Shown here: positions 1 to 7,670 of the stretch, in pieces
Numbering within the stretch: position 1 is the stretch's first letter
How the letters are laid out: the number at the start of each line of letters is the position of its first letter
From: Ilumatobacter sp.
GTDB lineage: Bacteria; Actinomycetota; Acidimicrobiia; Acidimicrobiales; Ilumatobacteraceae
Direction of reading: 5' to 3'
DNA length: 34,222 nucleotides
NCBI GenBank assembly: GCA_013002175.1
Contig: JABDKP010000033.1
Coordinates: forward strand, 1 to 34,222
Position numbers and translations under genes: made by a program
Notes under the pieces: generated by a model
Databases searched by the model: none
The model's input: only the letters and a program-made list of their open reading frames with translations
Told to the model about the DNA's origin: nothing

Positions 1-268
1 TGCCCGCGCCGGGCCCGGTGAGCTGGAGCAGGCGGGCGGGCGCGGCCGAGTCCGCCGGTGCGAACGGGACGTCGACGTCGATGATCGACCCGGCCGGGAG
101 CGCGACGACCGGCCGGTTCGCAGCGACGGGGTGCCCGTCGAGGAGGACGACCGCCGGCGCGGGCCGGCCGATGATCAGCTCGACGAGGTCGGACAGCCGT
201 GCAGATTCGTCGTTGACCTCGACCGACACGTCCGCCGCGCCGTGGGAGGTCCGCACGATGATGTCCAC
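1..268 (-). CDS. 5' part of an FtsK/SpoIIIE- or FHA-type protein (runs off the left edge)
   Basis: Only the first 89 codons lie in the window; the gene continues past the left edge. I chose the GTG at 268 because an in-frame TAG lies just upstream at 280-278 and because this frame gives a normal acidic/hydrophobic protein. The N-terminus (VDIIVRTSHGAADVSVEV, then a hydrophobic stretch ending LLQLTGPGAG) looks like the beta-grasp/ubiquitin-like start followed by the beginning of an FHA domain, as in actinobacterial FtsK/SpoIIIE ATPases related to EccC/EssC. The ATPase itself would be outside the window, so the family is a guess from a short segment. It lies 28 bases after the ecm stop on the same strand and could be co-transcribed. 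An ATG at 273 is in another frame and gives an unlikely Arg/Thr/Ser-rich product. Confidence 0.5.
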   Translation of the reverse strand, partial: MDIIVRTSHGAADVSVEVNDESARLSDLVELIIGRPAPAVVLLDGHPVAANRPVVALPAGSIIDVDVPFAPADSAAPARLLQLTGPGAG

Positions 269-296
269 GTCATGACACTACGTTCGCCCGTCCCTC

Positions 297-2276
297 TCAG
301 ACGGTCGTTCGGTTCGCCGCGGCGAGTTCGGCGATGTCACGCATGATCGACGCGATCTCGAAGTCCTTCGGTGTGTAGACCTTGGCGATGCCGATCGAGG
401 CGAGCTGTTTGCGGTCGTCCTCCGGGATGATGCCGCCGACCACGACGGGGACATCGACGCCCATCGACCGCAGGTGTTCGAGCACGGCGGGTACCAGGCT
501 GAGGTGCGACCCCGACAGGATCGACAAGCCGATCACGTCGGGATCCTCGTCGCGTGCCGACGCGGCGATCTGCTCGGGGGTCAGCCGGATGCCGGCGTAG
601 ACCACCTCCATCCCCGAATCGCGCGCAGCGACCGCGATCTGTTCGGCCCCGTTCGAGTGGCCGTCGAGGCCGGGCTTCGCGACGAGCAGCTTCGGCGGTC
701 CGCCGGCCATCGACCGCACGTAGTCGGCGACGTCGCCGAGCCCACTCGCCGAGCCGGTCGCACCGGCGACACCGGTGGGCGCGCGGAACTCGCCGAACAC
801 TTCACGCATCACGTCCCCCCACTCGCCGGTTGTGCCCCCTGCCTTCGCGAGAGCGATCGACGGGGGCACCACGTTGTCGTCGCCGCTCGCGGCCCGCCGC
901 AGGTCGGCGAGCGCGGCGCGCACGGCATCGTCATCGCGGGCGGCGCGCCAGGCGAGGACGTCGGTCGTCATGTCCGCTTCGACCGCGGGGTCGACGGTGA
1001 GGATCGCGCCGTCACCACCGAGCGGCGAGTCGGCGGTCTCGACGAAGCAGTTGACGCCGACGACCTGTTGTTCGCCGGTCGCGATCCGACGCGTGCGCGC
1101 CGCCATCGACGCCACCAGCCGTGACTTCAACGCGTCGACGGCCTCGAACGCACCGCCCATCGCGAGGACTTCGTCGAGTTCGGCCTGAGCTGCGGCGCGC
1201 AACTCGTCGGTGCGGCGCTCGACGACGACCGAGCCGTCGAAGATGTCGTCGTGTTCGAGGAGGTCGGTCTCGAATGCCAACACCTGTTGCATTCGCAGTG
1301 ACCACTGCTGGTCCCACGGTGTCGGCAGGCCGAGCGCCTCGTTCCAGGCGGGGAGCTGCACCGACCGGGCCCTCGCCCGCTTCGACAGCGTCACCCCCAG
1401 CATCTCCAACACGATCCGCTGCACGTTGTTCTCCGGCTGCGCCTCGGTGAGCCCGAGCGAGTTGACCTGCACGCCGTAGCGGAAGCGCAGCGCCTTGTCG
1501 TCGGTCACGCCGTACCGCTCGCGGCCGATCTGCTCCCACATCGCGGTCATCGCGCGCAGCTTGCAGATCTCCTCGACGAACCGGATGCCGGCGTTGACGA
1601 AGAACGAGATCGACCCGAAGACCTGGGCGAAGGCGTCGTCGGACACCTGCGTCGACTCCCGCACGGCGTCGAGCACGCCGATCGCGGTGGCCATCGAATA
1701 GGCGATCTCCTGCTCGGGCGTCGCGCCCGCCTCCTGGAGGTGGTACGAGCAGACGTTCATCGGGTTCCACCTCGGCGCGTGCTGCGCGCACCAGGCGATC
1801 ATGTCGACGATCAGACGGCGAGACGGCACCGGCGGGAAGATGTGGGTACCTCGCGACAGGTACTCCTTCACGATGTCGTTCTGCGTGGTGCCGCGGAGCG
1901 CGTCGGTGGGCACGCCCTGTTCGTCCGCGTTGGCGACGTAGAGCGCGAGCAACCACGCGGCGGTGGCGTTGATCGTCATCGACGTGTTCGTTTCGCCCGG
2001 CGCGATGCCGTCGAGCAGCGTGCGCATGTGTCCGAGGTGCGCGACCGGCACGCCGACCTTGCCGACTTCGCCTCGGGCCATCTCGGAGTCCGGGTCGTAC
2101 CCGGTCTGGGTCGGCAGATCGAACGCGATCGACAGGCCGGTCTGACCCTTCGCGATGTTCGTCCGGTACAGCTCGTTGGACGCGCCCGCCGTCGAATGGC
2201 CCGAGTAGGTGCGCATCATCCACGGCCGATCCGGGCGTCGCGCGCCGTCGGCCGGAGCGGTCCGTGACGTGTCCAT
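297..2276 (-). CDS. ecm: Ethylmalonyl-CoA mutase (coenzyme B12-dependent), MeaA type
   Basis: Single-chain B12-dependent acyl-CoA mutase of 659 residues. It is expected to convert ethylmalonyl-CoA to methylsuccinyl-CoA in the ethylmalonyl-CoA pathway. The N-terminal half is the substrate-binding barrel with family blocks DRPWMMRTYSGHSTA, KGQTGLSIAFDLPTQTGYD, TSMTINATAAWLLALY and MNVCSYHLQEAGATPEQE. The C-terminal third is the cobalamin domain, with the DxHxxG cobalt-ligand motif at D538-H540-G543 followed by SILSGSH and VVVGGIIP. The length and the AMGGAFEAVD-type linker fit Ecm/MeaA better than the larger two-subunit methylmalonyl-CoA mutases. The open frame extends 32 codons further upstream, but homology starts near the ATG at 2276 (MDTSRTAP), which I take as the start. 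Its upstream neighbour on the same strand is aat, 258 bases away; hbd, two genes upstream, is metabolically related. Confidence 0.93.
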   Translation of the reverse strand: MDTSRTAPADGARRPDRPWMMRTYSGHSTAGASNELYRTNIAKGQTGLSIAFDLPTQTGYDPDSEMARGEVGKVGVPVAHLGHMRTLLDGIAPGETNTSMTINATAAWLLALYVANADEQGVPTDALRGTTQNDIVKEYLSRGTHIFPPVPSRRLIVDMIAWCAQHAPRWNPMNVCSYHLQEAGATPEQEIAYSMATAIGVLDAVRESTQVSDDAFAQVFGSISFFVNAGIRFVEEICKLRAMTAMWEQIGRERYGVTDDKALRFRYGVQVNSLGLTEAQPENNVQRIVLEMLGVTLSKRARARSVQLPAWNEALGLPTPWDQQWSLRMQQVLAFETDLLEHDDIFDGSVVVERRTDELRAAAQAELDEVLAMGGAFEAVDALKSRLVASMAARTRRIATGEQQVVGVNCFVETADSPLGGDGAILTVDPAVEADMTTDVLAWRAARDDDAVRAALADLRRAASGDDNVVPPSIALAKAGGTTGEWGDVMREVFGEFRAPTGVAGATGSASGLGDVADYVRSMAGGPPKLLVAKPGLDGHSNGAEQIAVAARDSGMEVVYAGIRLTPEQIAASARDEDPDVIGLSILSGSHLSLVPAVLEHLRSMGVDVPVVVGGIIPEDDRKQLASIGIAKVYTPKDFEIASIMRDIAELAAANRTTV

Positions 2277-2394
2277 CCCGTGAGTGTTGTGCGTCCGGGA
2301 AGAAATCCTCAAGTTCGTGCTGCAGGGGCCGAAGAAATCAATGTCCGAGCGAGCCCGCAGAACCACCCCCATCGCTCAGAGAAAATCGCAGCCG

Positions 2395-2485
2395 GAACGT
2401 CCCGCTCCCCCTGGCGGGGCGTTCATGGCTCGGAGGTTTCCCCTTTTGGCGGGAACCCGCCGGCCGGATGGCGGATCCGGCCGGC
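2395..2485 (-). other. Three adjacent or overlapping hairpins in the aat-ecm gap (possible ecm leader structure)
   Basis: Three inverted repeats are visible. The first is 2395-2405 with 2414-2424 (11-base arms with one G-U pair, 8-base loop). The second is 2448-2453 with 2456-2461 (GGCGGG/CCCGCC, 2-base spacer). The third is 2459-2469 with 2475-2485 (GCCGGCCGGAT with ATCCGGCCGGC, 5-base loop). The second and third overlap, so they would be alternative folds. On the minus strand this is the transcript between aat and ecm. I recognise no Rfam class; the B12-box sequence of cobalamin riboswitches is not present. It could be a leader RNA, part of a terminator complex, or a dispersed GC-rich repeat. 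Confidence 0.4.
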
Positions 2486-2496
2486 GCTGGACGCAG

Positions 2497-2529
2497 GCGA
2501 GCGGAGTGGCCAACGGCCGCTCCGCTCGC
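2497..2529 (-). terminator. Strong hairpin directly after aat (possible terminator)
   Basis: Arms 2497-2506 (GCGAGCGGAG) and 2520-2529 (CTCCGCTCGC) pair perfectly. They continue through a G-U pair into GGCC/GGCC around an AAC loop, giving a stem of about 15 base pairs. It begins five bases after the aat stop codon (2537-2535) on the minus strand. There is no run of U after it, so it is not a textbook intrinsic terminator; it may act as a weak terminator or as an RNA 3'-end stabiliser. Confidence 0.45.
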
Positions 2530-2534
2530 TGTCG

Positions 2535-3230
2535 TCACCCCCAACGTGCTGCGCCCACCTCGTCCGCACAGGCGAGGGCGAGGTCGCGGAGGTACTGCGT
2601 CCGGTCGATCTCGATCGCCCCGAGTGACGCCAGGTGATCGGTTCGCCATTGGATGTCCAGCATCGTCGCCCCGGTCTCGTTGAGCTGGTCGACGAGCGCG
2701 ACGAGCGCCACCTTCGAGGCGTCGGTGGCCCGGTGGAACATCGACTCACCCGCGAAGAACCTGTTGATGCGGACGCCGTACAGTCCGCCGACCAGTTCGC
2801 CGTCGCGGTACGTCTCCACCGAGTGCGCCCAGCCGAGTTCGAACAGTCGTTGGTAGGCGTCGACGAACTCCGGCGTGATCCAACGGCCGGTCCGACCGAT
2901 GTCGGCACACCCCTCGATGACCTCGCGGAAGCGGGTGTCGAACGCGACATCGAAGTGTCGGCAGCTGCGGCGCAGCGACCGGGACACTCGCAGGCCGTCG
3001 AGCGGAATCACCCCGCGCGGATCGGGTGAGTACCACGCGATCTTGCTGCGGCGCTTTTCGGGGTCGACCGGCATCGGGAAGAGTCCGGCGCGATATGCGG
3101 CGAGCAGCGTGCCCGGTTCGAGGTCGGCGCCGAGGGCGACGAGGTCCTGACGCGGGACGGCATCGCGCGGGTCGGGCAGGGTGTACCGCGACGACGGTGG
3201 CTCCGTCCGATGGCGACGCACGCAGTCCAT
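2535..3230 (-). CDS. aat: Leucyl/phenylalanyl-tRNA-protein transferase
   Basis: 231 residues, the usual length. The enzyme transfers Leu or Phe from aminoacyl-tRNA to the N-terminal Arg or Lys of proteins, marking them for ClpS/ClpAP degradation in the bacterial N-degron pathway. Family blocks are easy to see: SRYTLPDPRDA near the N-terminus, GADLEPGTLLAAYRAGLFPMP (about 34-54), IAWYSPDPRGVIPLD (64-78), the core AGESMFHRATDASKVAL (160-176), and MLDIQWRTDHLASLGA (190-205). I use the ATG at 3230 because the open frame further upstream has no similarity to the family. It lies between hbd (103 bases upstream, same strand) and the hairpin cluster. No TANNNT box or good Shine-Dalgarno site is seen right at this start, so it may be read through from hbd. 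Confidence 0.94.
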   Translation of the reverse strand: MDCVRRHRTEPPSSRYTLPDPRDAVPRQDLVALGADLEPGTLLAAYRAGLFPMPVDPEKRRSKIAWYSPDPRGVIPLDGLRVSRSLRRSCRHFDVAFDTRFREVIEGCADIGRTGRWITPEFVDAYQRLFELGWAHSVETYRDGELVGGLYGVRINRFFAGESMFHRATDASKVALVALVDQLNETGATMLDIQWRTDHLASLGAIEIDRTQYLRDLALACADEVGAARWG

Positions 3231-3333
3231 GCTGCATGGTGGCAAATCGACGGCCACAACCCGCCACACAGCGCGCACTCTTGACCAGAAGTCACAGGTC
3301 GAACACTCTCCGTGCTCGTCAGGCCACCACGTG

Positions 3334-4185
3334 TCAGTACTGGCGGAACCCCCGCCCCGTCTTGCGGCCGAGATGTCCGGCCGCGACCATCCGGCGCAAC
3401 CGCGGCACCGCGGCATAGTTCGGATCGCGGTATTCCGCGTACAGCGCGTCGAGGATCGCCACCGAGGTGTCGAGGCCGACGAGGTCGAGCAGCGCGAACG
3501 GGCCCATCGGGAAGTTGCAACCGCCCCGCATCGCGGTGTCGATCGCGTCCATCGAGGCGGTGCCGGACTCGAGCATCCGCACCGCATTGTTGAGGTACGG
3601 AAACAACAGCGCGTTCACGATGAACCCCGCACGGTCCTCGACGACGACGGCGTCCTTGCCGCACGACTCGACGAATTGGGTGGCGGCGGACATCGTGTCG
3701 TCGCTTGCCGTCAGCGGCCTGATCACCTCGACGAGCGACATCATCGGCGCGGGATTGAAGAAGTGGATGCCACACACGCGGTCGGGCCGCTGGGTCATCA
3801 TCGCCAACTCGACCACCGGCAACGTCGATGTGTTCGTGGCGAGGATGCCCTCGGGCTTCACGATCTGTTCGAGTTCGGCGAACATCGCGCGTTTGATGTC
3901 CAGGTCCTCGACGATGCTCTCGATGACGAGGTCGCAGTCGGCGAGTTGTCCGAGGTGGTCGGTGACGGTGATCCGGCCGAGGATCGCCTGACGGTCGTCC
4001 TCGGTCATCCGCTCCTTCGCGACATGCCGGGCGAGACCGTCGCCGACCTTGGTCAGCACCGCGTCCGCCCCCGCCTGAGTGCGCGAGCGGACGACGACGT
4101 CCATCCCGGCACGCGCGATCACCTCGGCGAGACCCGACCCCATGATCCCGGATCCGACAACTCCGACTCGTGAAACATCTGCCAT
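3334..4185 (-). CDS. hbd: 3-hydroxybutyryl-CoA dehydrogenase
   Basis: 283 residues. NAD(P)-dependent oxidation/reduction between 3-hydroxyacyl-CoA and 3-oxoacyl-CoA, here probably the C4 substrate, feeding butyrate/polyhydroxybutyrate metabolism or the ethylmalonyl-CoA pathway. The Rossmann motif GSGIMGSGLA is at residues 11-20. Active-site residues fit the family: Ser119, His141 in HFFNPAPMMSLVEV, Asn144, Glu153 and Asn191. The C-terminal helical domain contains GFIVNALLFPYLNNAVRML and NFPMGPFALLDLVGLD. The start at 4185 is fixed by a TAAAGT -10 box six bases upstream (leaderless mRNA predicted) and by an 18-base palindrome right behind it. The gene is divergent from the mrp operon. Cooperation with ecm, two genes downstream, is an inference from function. 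Confidence 0.93.
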   Translation of the reverse strand: MADVSRVGVVGSGIMGSGLAEVIARAGMDVVVRSRTQAGADAVLTKVGDGLARHVAKERMTEDDRQAILGRITVTDHLGQLADCDLVIESIVEDLDIKRAMFAELEQIVKPEGILATNTSTLPVVELAMMTQRPDRVCGIHFFNPAPMMSLVEVIRPLTASDDTMSAATQFVESCGKDAVVVEDRAGFIVNALLFPYLNNAVRMLESGTASMDAIDTAMRGGCNFPMGPFALLDLVGLDTSVAILDALYAEYRDPNYAAVPRLRRMVAAGHLGRKTGRGFRQY

Positions 4186-4191
4186 GACCCA

Positions 4192-4197
4192 ACTTTA
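4192..4197 (-). promoter_or_regulatory. -10 box of a leaderless hbd promoter
   Basis: TAAAGT on the minus strand, six bases before the hbd ATG. It fits the TANNNT pattern that recurs before many starts in this window. No clear -35 element is visible. Confidence 0.5.
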
Positions 4198-4214
4198 GTT
4201 ACCGATGGGTAACT
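4197..4214. promoter_or_regulatory. 18-base palindrome between hbd and mrpA, likely repressor operator
   Basis: AGTTACC-GATG-GGTAACT: two perfect 7-base arms around a 4-base centre. It overlaps the first base of the hbd -10 box and fills the -10/-35 spacer, where a repressor would block transcription. The TTAC...GTAA form resembles operators of TetR-family regulators. No regulator gene lies next to it. It also lies before the mrpA start, so it might act on both directions. Confidence 0.5.
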
Positions 4215-4239
4215 CGCGACGAATCCGGCACGACCTGCG

Positions 4240-4245
4240 TATCGT
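4240..4245 (+). promoter_or_regulatory. Possible -10 box for the mrp operon
   Basis: TATCGT lies 34 bases before the chosen mrpA ATG at 4280 and would give a leader of about 27 bases. There is no convincing -35 hexamer. Confidence 0.3.
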
Positions 4246-4279
4246 TTCGACCCGACGTCTCGCCGATGTCGGACCTCGC

Positions 4280-6751
4280 ATGTTCGTCCTCCTCGCCCTC
4301 CACCTCGTTGTCGGCACGGCGGCGATCGCCTCCGGTCGGCAGCTCGGACGCTGGGCGTTCGCCCTGGCTGCGAGCGCACCGGCGGCGACCTTGATCTGGC
4401 TGCTCACCCAGGCCGGTGACGTCGTCGACGGCTCGCCGGCGGTCGCCCGCTTCGAATGGGTCGATCAGTTGGGTCTCGCGCTCGACCTCGTCCTCGACGG
4501 GTTTGCGTTGCTGATGGTCTCGATCGTGTCCGGGATCGGGTTGCTGATCTGCGTCTACGCGATCGCCTACTTCGCCCCGCACGATCCTGCCGGCGACGAC
4601 ACTGAGACCGAGGCCCACCACCCCCGTGCGGTCGGACGTCTCGCCGGGATGATGACGCTGTTCGCCGGCGCGATGCTCGGCATCGTCCTGTCCGATCACC
4701 TCATCGCGTTGTTCGTGTTCTGGGAGTTGACGTCGATCACGTCGTACCTCCTGATCGGCAACGACGACACCAACCCCCGGGCCCGGGCGGCCGCCCTGCA
4801 GGCGATCCTGATCACGGGCATGGGCGGCCTGGCACTGCTCGCCGGGCTGATCATCATCGGCCAGGCGGGCGGCACGTACCGGATCACCGAACTGGTCGCC
4901 GACCCGCCGACCGGATCGATCGTCAACGCGGGACTGATCTGCGTACTGGTCGGCGCGTTCACGAAGTCCGCCCAGGCACCGTTCAGCAGTTGGCTGCCGG
5001 GTGCGATGGTCGCGCCCACGCCCGTCAGCGCGTATCTCCACTCCGCCACGATGGTCAAGGCCGGCGTCTACCTCGTCGCCCGCTTCGCCCCGCTGTTCGC
5101 GATCGCCGGCAGCTGGCGCGTGCTGGTGCTCACCGTCGGCTCGGCGACGATGCTGATCGGTGGGTTGCGAGCATTGCGCCAGACCGACCTCAAACTGCTG
5201 CTGGCGTACGGCACGGTCAGCCAACTCGGGTTCATGATGCTGCTGCTCGGCACGGGGCTCGACCACATCGCGCTCGCCGGTGTCGTCCTGCTGCTCGCCC
5301 ACGCCGCGTTCAAGGCGACGCTGTTCATGATCGTCGGGATCATCGATCACGAGACCGGCACGCGCGATGTCCGGCGGCTCCACGGATTCGGGCCCCGTTG
5401 GCGCGTCACCCAGTTCTGTGCCGTCATCGCCGCCGCGTCGATGGCCGGCGTGCCGTTGCTGTTCGGCTTCATCTCCAAAGAACTTGCGCTCGAGGGCTAC
5501 CTCGAGCACGGCGACGTCACCGGAGCGGCGGTGGTGTTGATCGTGATCGTCGCCGCGTCGGTGCTGACGTTCGCCTACTCCGCGCGATTCGTGCTCGGGA
5601 TGTTCGGCGTCCTCGCTGCACCGGACGCCGACCCGACCGACATCGCGCTCACCCGCGACGCCCACGCACCGGGCTGGTTGTTCCTCGCGCCGGCTGCGTC
5701 GCTGACGGCCCTGACGTTGGCGTTCGGTCTTGTACCGCAGTCGCTCGACCAGTTCGTCGACGCCGCGCTCGGCGCGCTGCACCCGTCGGCGGAGACGGTG
5801 CACCTCCATCTGTGGAACGGGTTCACCGGTGCCTTCGTGCTGTCGTCGATCGTGATCCTCGGCGGCGTGCTGCTGACCGTGTTCCGCCGCCCGGTCGCTG
5901 CGGCGCAGCGCTCCGGTGCGGCCGCGTTGCGTTTCGTCCCGACTGCGGACCGATCGTTCAACGCCCTGCTGCGGTGGACGGGTGTCACGGCGCGGCGCGT
6001 CACCGCGACGGTGCAGAACGGGTCGTTGCCGATCTACGTCTCGGTGATCGTGCTCGTCGCCACCGTCGTGCCCCTGATCGCGTTCGTCGGCGATTTCGAC
6101 GGGTTCCCGCAGTTGGTCGAGAGCCCGGTCCACGTCGCGCTCGTCGGGGCCATGGTCGGCGCGGCGCTGGCCGCGTCGATCGTGCGACGGCGGATCGCCG
6201 GCGCGCTGATGCTGGGCGCGGTCGGCTACCTGATGGCCGGGCTGTACGTCACGCAGGGAGCGCCGGACCTCGCGCTGACGCAGTTCGCGATCGAGACGCT
6301 GAGCACGGTGCTGTTCGTGCTCGTGCTGCGCCACCTCCCCAGTTCCTGGTCCCACCGCGCGCCGGCGATCGCGGCACCGATGCGGGTCGGTGTGTCGCTC
6401 GCGGTCGGGGCGACGATCTTCGTGTTCGCGCTCGTCGCGAGCGGCGCCCGCGACAACGTCGCCGGCCCGCAGCAGTCCGAGGTGATGATCGACAGCTCGC
6501 TGCCGAAGGGCAAGGGCCACAACGTCGTCAACGTCATCCTCGTCGACTTCCGCGGCTGGGACACATTGGGCGAGATCACCGTGCTGCTCGTCGCCGCCGC
6601 CGGCGCGGTCAGCCTGGCGCGAACTGGCCGGCGGCGCGGTGACGGCGGGCCGACGCTCGAGGAGTTGCTCGACGAGCTCGAACCGGCGACCGATGTCGAC
6701 GGCGCAGTCGACCGCGAACTGGACGACCTCGACGTCGAGGTGCCCCGTTGA
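4280..6751 (+). CDS. mrpA: Mrp Na+/H+ antiporter subunit A
   Basis: About 823 residues; the large subunit of the Mrp cation/proton antiporter, related to complex I subunit NuoL. It has many membrane spans. The key glutamate is in LFVFWELTSITSYL (Glu149), and the antiporter block APFSSWLPGAMVAPTPVSAYLHSATMVKAGVY follows. Near residues 640-690 is the DUF4040 segment (GAVGYLMAGLYVTQGAPDLALTQFAIETL). Near 745-775 is the MrpB-like tail NVILVDFRGWDTLGEITVLL. So this is the long MrpA with the usual C-terminal extension. An ATG at 4205 is in frame, but the extra 25 residues are Arg-rich, unlike MrpA, and that ATG falls inside the palindrome. I prefer the ATG at 4280 (MFVLLALHLVVG). First gene of a seven-gene operon. 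Confidence 0.94.
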   Translation: MFVLLALHLVVGTAAIASGRQLGRWAFALAASAPAATLIWLLTQAGDVVDGSPAVARFEWVDQLGLALDLVLDGFALLMVSIVSGIGLLICVYAIAYFAPHDPAGDDTETEAHHPRAVGRLAGMMTLFAGAMLGIVLSDHLIALFVFWELTSITSYLLIGNDDTNPRARAAALQAILITGMGGLALLAGLIIIGQAGGTYRITELVADPPTGSIVNAGLICVLVGAFTKSAQAPFSSWLPGAMVAPTPVSAYLHSATMVKAGVYLVARFAPLFAIAGSWRVLVLTVGSATMLIGGLRALRQTDLKLLLAYGTVSQLGFMMLLLGTGLDHIALAGVVLLLAHAAFKATLFMIVGIIDHETGTRDVRRLHGFGPRWRVTQFCAVIAAASMAGVPLLFGFISKELALEGYLEHGDVTGAAVVLIVIVAASVLTFAYSARFVLGMFGVLAAPDADPTDIALTRDAHAPGWLFLAPAASLTALTLAFGLVPQSLDQFVDAALGALHPSAETVHLHLWNGFTGAFVLSSIVILGGVLLTVFRRPVAAAQRSGAAALRFVPTADRSFNALLRWTGVTARRVTATVQNGSLPIYVSVIVLVATVVPLIAFVGDFDGFPQLVESPVHVALVGAMVGAALAASIVRRRIAGALMLGAVGYLMAGLYVTQGAPDLALTQFAIETLSTVLFVLVLRHLPSSWSHRAPAIAAPMRVGVSLAVGATIFVFALVASGARDNVAGPQQSEVMIDSSLPKGKGHNVVNVILVDFRGWDTLGEITVLLVAAAGAVSLARTGRRRGDGGPTLEELLDELEPATDVDGAVDRELDDLDVEVPR

Positions 6752-7254
6752 GCACGCAGGCCCCCACGTCAGGACCGCAGCGGCTGGTCATCCTCGATCA
6801 GTCGATCAAGGTCCTCTACCAGTCGATCCTGGTGTTGTCGCTGTACTTCCTCTTCGCCGGCCACAACCTGCCGGGCGGCGGGTTCGTCGGCGGGTTGACC
6901 GCCGGCGCGGCGGTGTCGCTGCGGTACGTGTCGGGCGGAGCGATGGCCGTGCGTACGGCCTTCCGTCTCCCGTCGCACATCGTGCTGGGACTGGGCCTGC
7001 TCGTGTCAGCGGGAACCGCGCTGATACCGGTCGTGCTCGGCGGCGCGGTACTCGAGCACGGCGACCGCGAGGTCGGCCTTCCGATCTTCGGCGACGTCAA
7101 GTTCGTCAGCGCCCTCGCCTTCGACATCGGTGTCTACCTCGTCGTCGTCGGACTGGTGCTGATGGCGTTCGCCGCGTTCGGCGACGACCTCGGGCCGATC
7201 GAGTCGACCGCGCCGCCGGAGCCGCCCGATGGAACCGGTCGGGAGGCGTCGTGA
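6748..7254 (+). CDS. mrpB: Mrp Na+/H+ antiporter subunit B
   Basis: 168 residues starting at a TTG that overlaps the mrpA stop (TTGA). The MnhB/MrpB signature is clear: LVILDQSIKVLYQSILVLSLYFLFAGHN, then PGGGFVGGLTAGAAVSLRYVSGG. Four membrane spans are visible, with the last at about 125-145. The short N-terminal piece before ILDQSI is polar. Subunit B forms part of the membrane core with MrpA and MrpC. The start codon is unusual, but the overlap with mrpA and the family start leave no better choice. Confidence 0.9.
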   Translation: MSTQAPTSGPQRLVILDQSIKVLYQSILVLSLYFLFAGHNLPGGGFVGGLTAGAAVSLRYVSGGAMAVRTAFRLPSHIVLGLGLLVSAGTALIPVVLGGAVLEHGDREVGLPIFGDVKFVSALAFDIGVYLVVVGLVLMAFAAFGDDLGPIESTAPPEPPDGTGREAS

Positions 7255-7670
7255 GCGTCCTGCTGGCGTTCCTCGCCGCGGCGCTGTTCGGCACCGGGAC
7301 GTTCCTCCTGTTGCAGCGCCGGCTCTCGCGGATCATCATCGGGATCGGGCTGATCGGCCATGGCTCGAACGTGCTGCTGCTGACCTCGGGCGGCGGCCGC
7401 GGGCTGCCCCCGATCATCGACTCCGCCGATCCGACCGACTTCTCGGACCCGCTTCCGCAGGCACTCGCACTCACGTCGATCGTGATCACGTTCGGTGTCA
7501 CGGCGTTCCTGTTCGCACTCGGATACCGCAGCTGGAAGATCACCCACGACGACATCGTCGAGGACGACGTGGAGGACCGCTACATCGCGCGCCGCGTCGT
7601 CGTCGACCAGATGGTTGCCGAGGGTGAAGCCGCCGCGCGCGAGATCGAACTCGACGAGGATCGCGGATGA
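7251..7670 (+). CDS. mrpC: Mrp Na+/H+ antiporter subunit C
   Basis: 139 residues from a GTG at 7251 that overlaps the mrpB stop, with the Shine-Dalgarno-like GGGAGG at 7241-7246. It is a NuoK-like three-span protein: the N-terminal helix, then IIIGIGLIGHGSNVLLLTSGG, then PLPQALALTSIVITFGVTAFLFALGYR. The cytoplasmic tail of about 35 residues is rich in Asp/Glu (DDIVEDDVEDRY...EIELDED) and longer than in many MrpC proteins. Third gene of the operon. Confidence 0.92.
   Translation: MSVLLAFLAAALFGTGTFLLLQRRLSRIIIGIGLIGHGSNVLLLTSGGGRGLPPIIDSADPTDFSDPLPQALALTSIVITFGVTAFLFALGYRSWKITHDDIVEDDVEDRYIARRVVVDQMVAEGEAAAREIELDEDRG

Noticed and set aside
2277-2534. Cobalamin riboswitch before ecm
   Set aside because: The gap is structured and precedes a B12 enzyme gene, but no B12-box or other cobalamin-riboswitch core sequence is present. 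Ecm is also usually not controlled this way.
4205-4279. Longer mrpA start at ATG 4205
   Set aside because: The added 25 residues are Arg-rich and unlike MrpA, and the codon lies inside the 18-base palindrome.
4199-6520. Very long minus-strand open frame (about 770 codons) across mrpA
   Set aside because: Its product is almost entirely Arg, Asp, Glu, Gln and His, typical of antisense frames in high-GC membrane-protein genes. Similar long frames opposite ctaB/oxidase genes and serS were rejected for the same reason.
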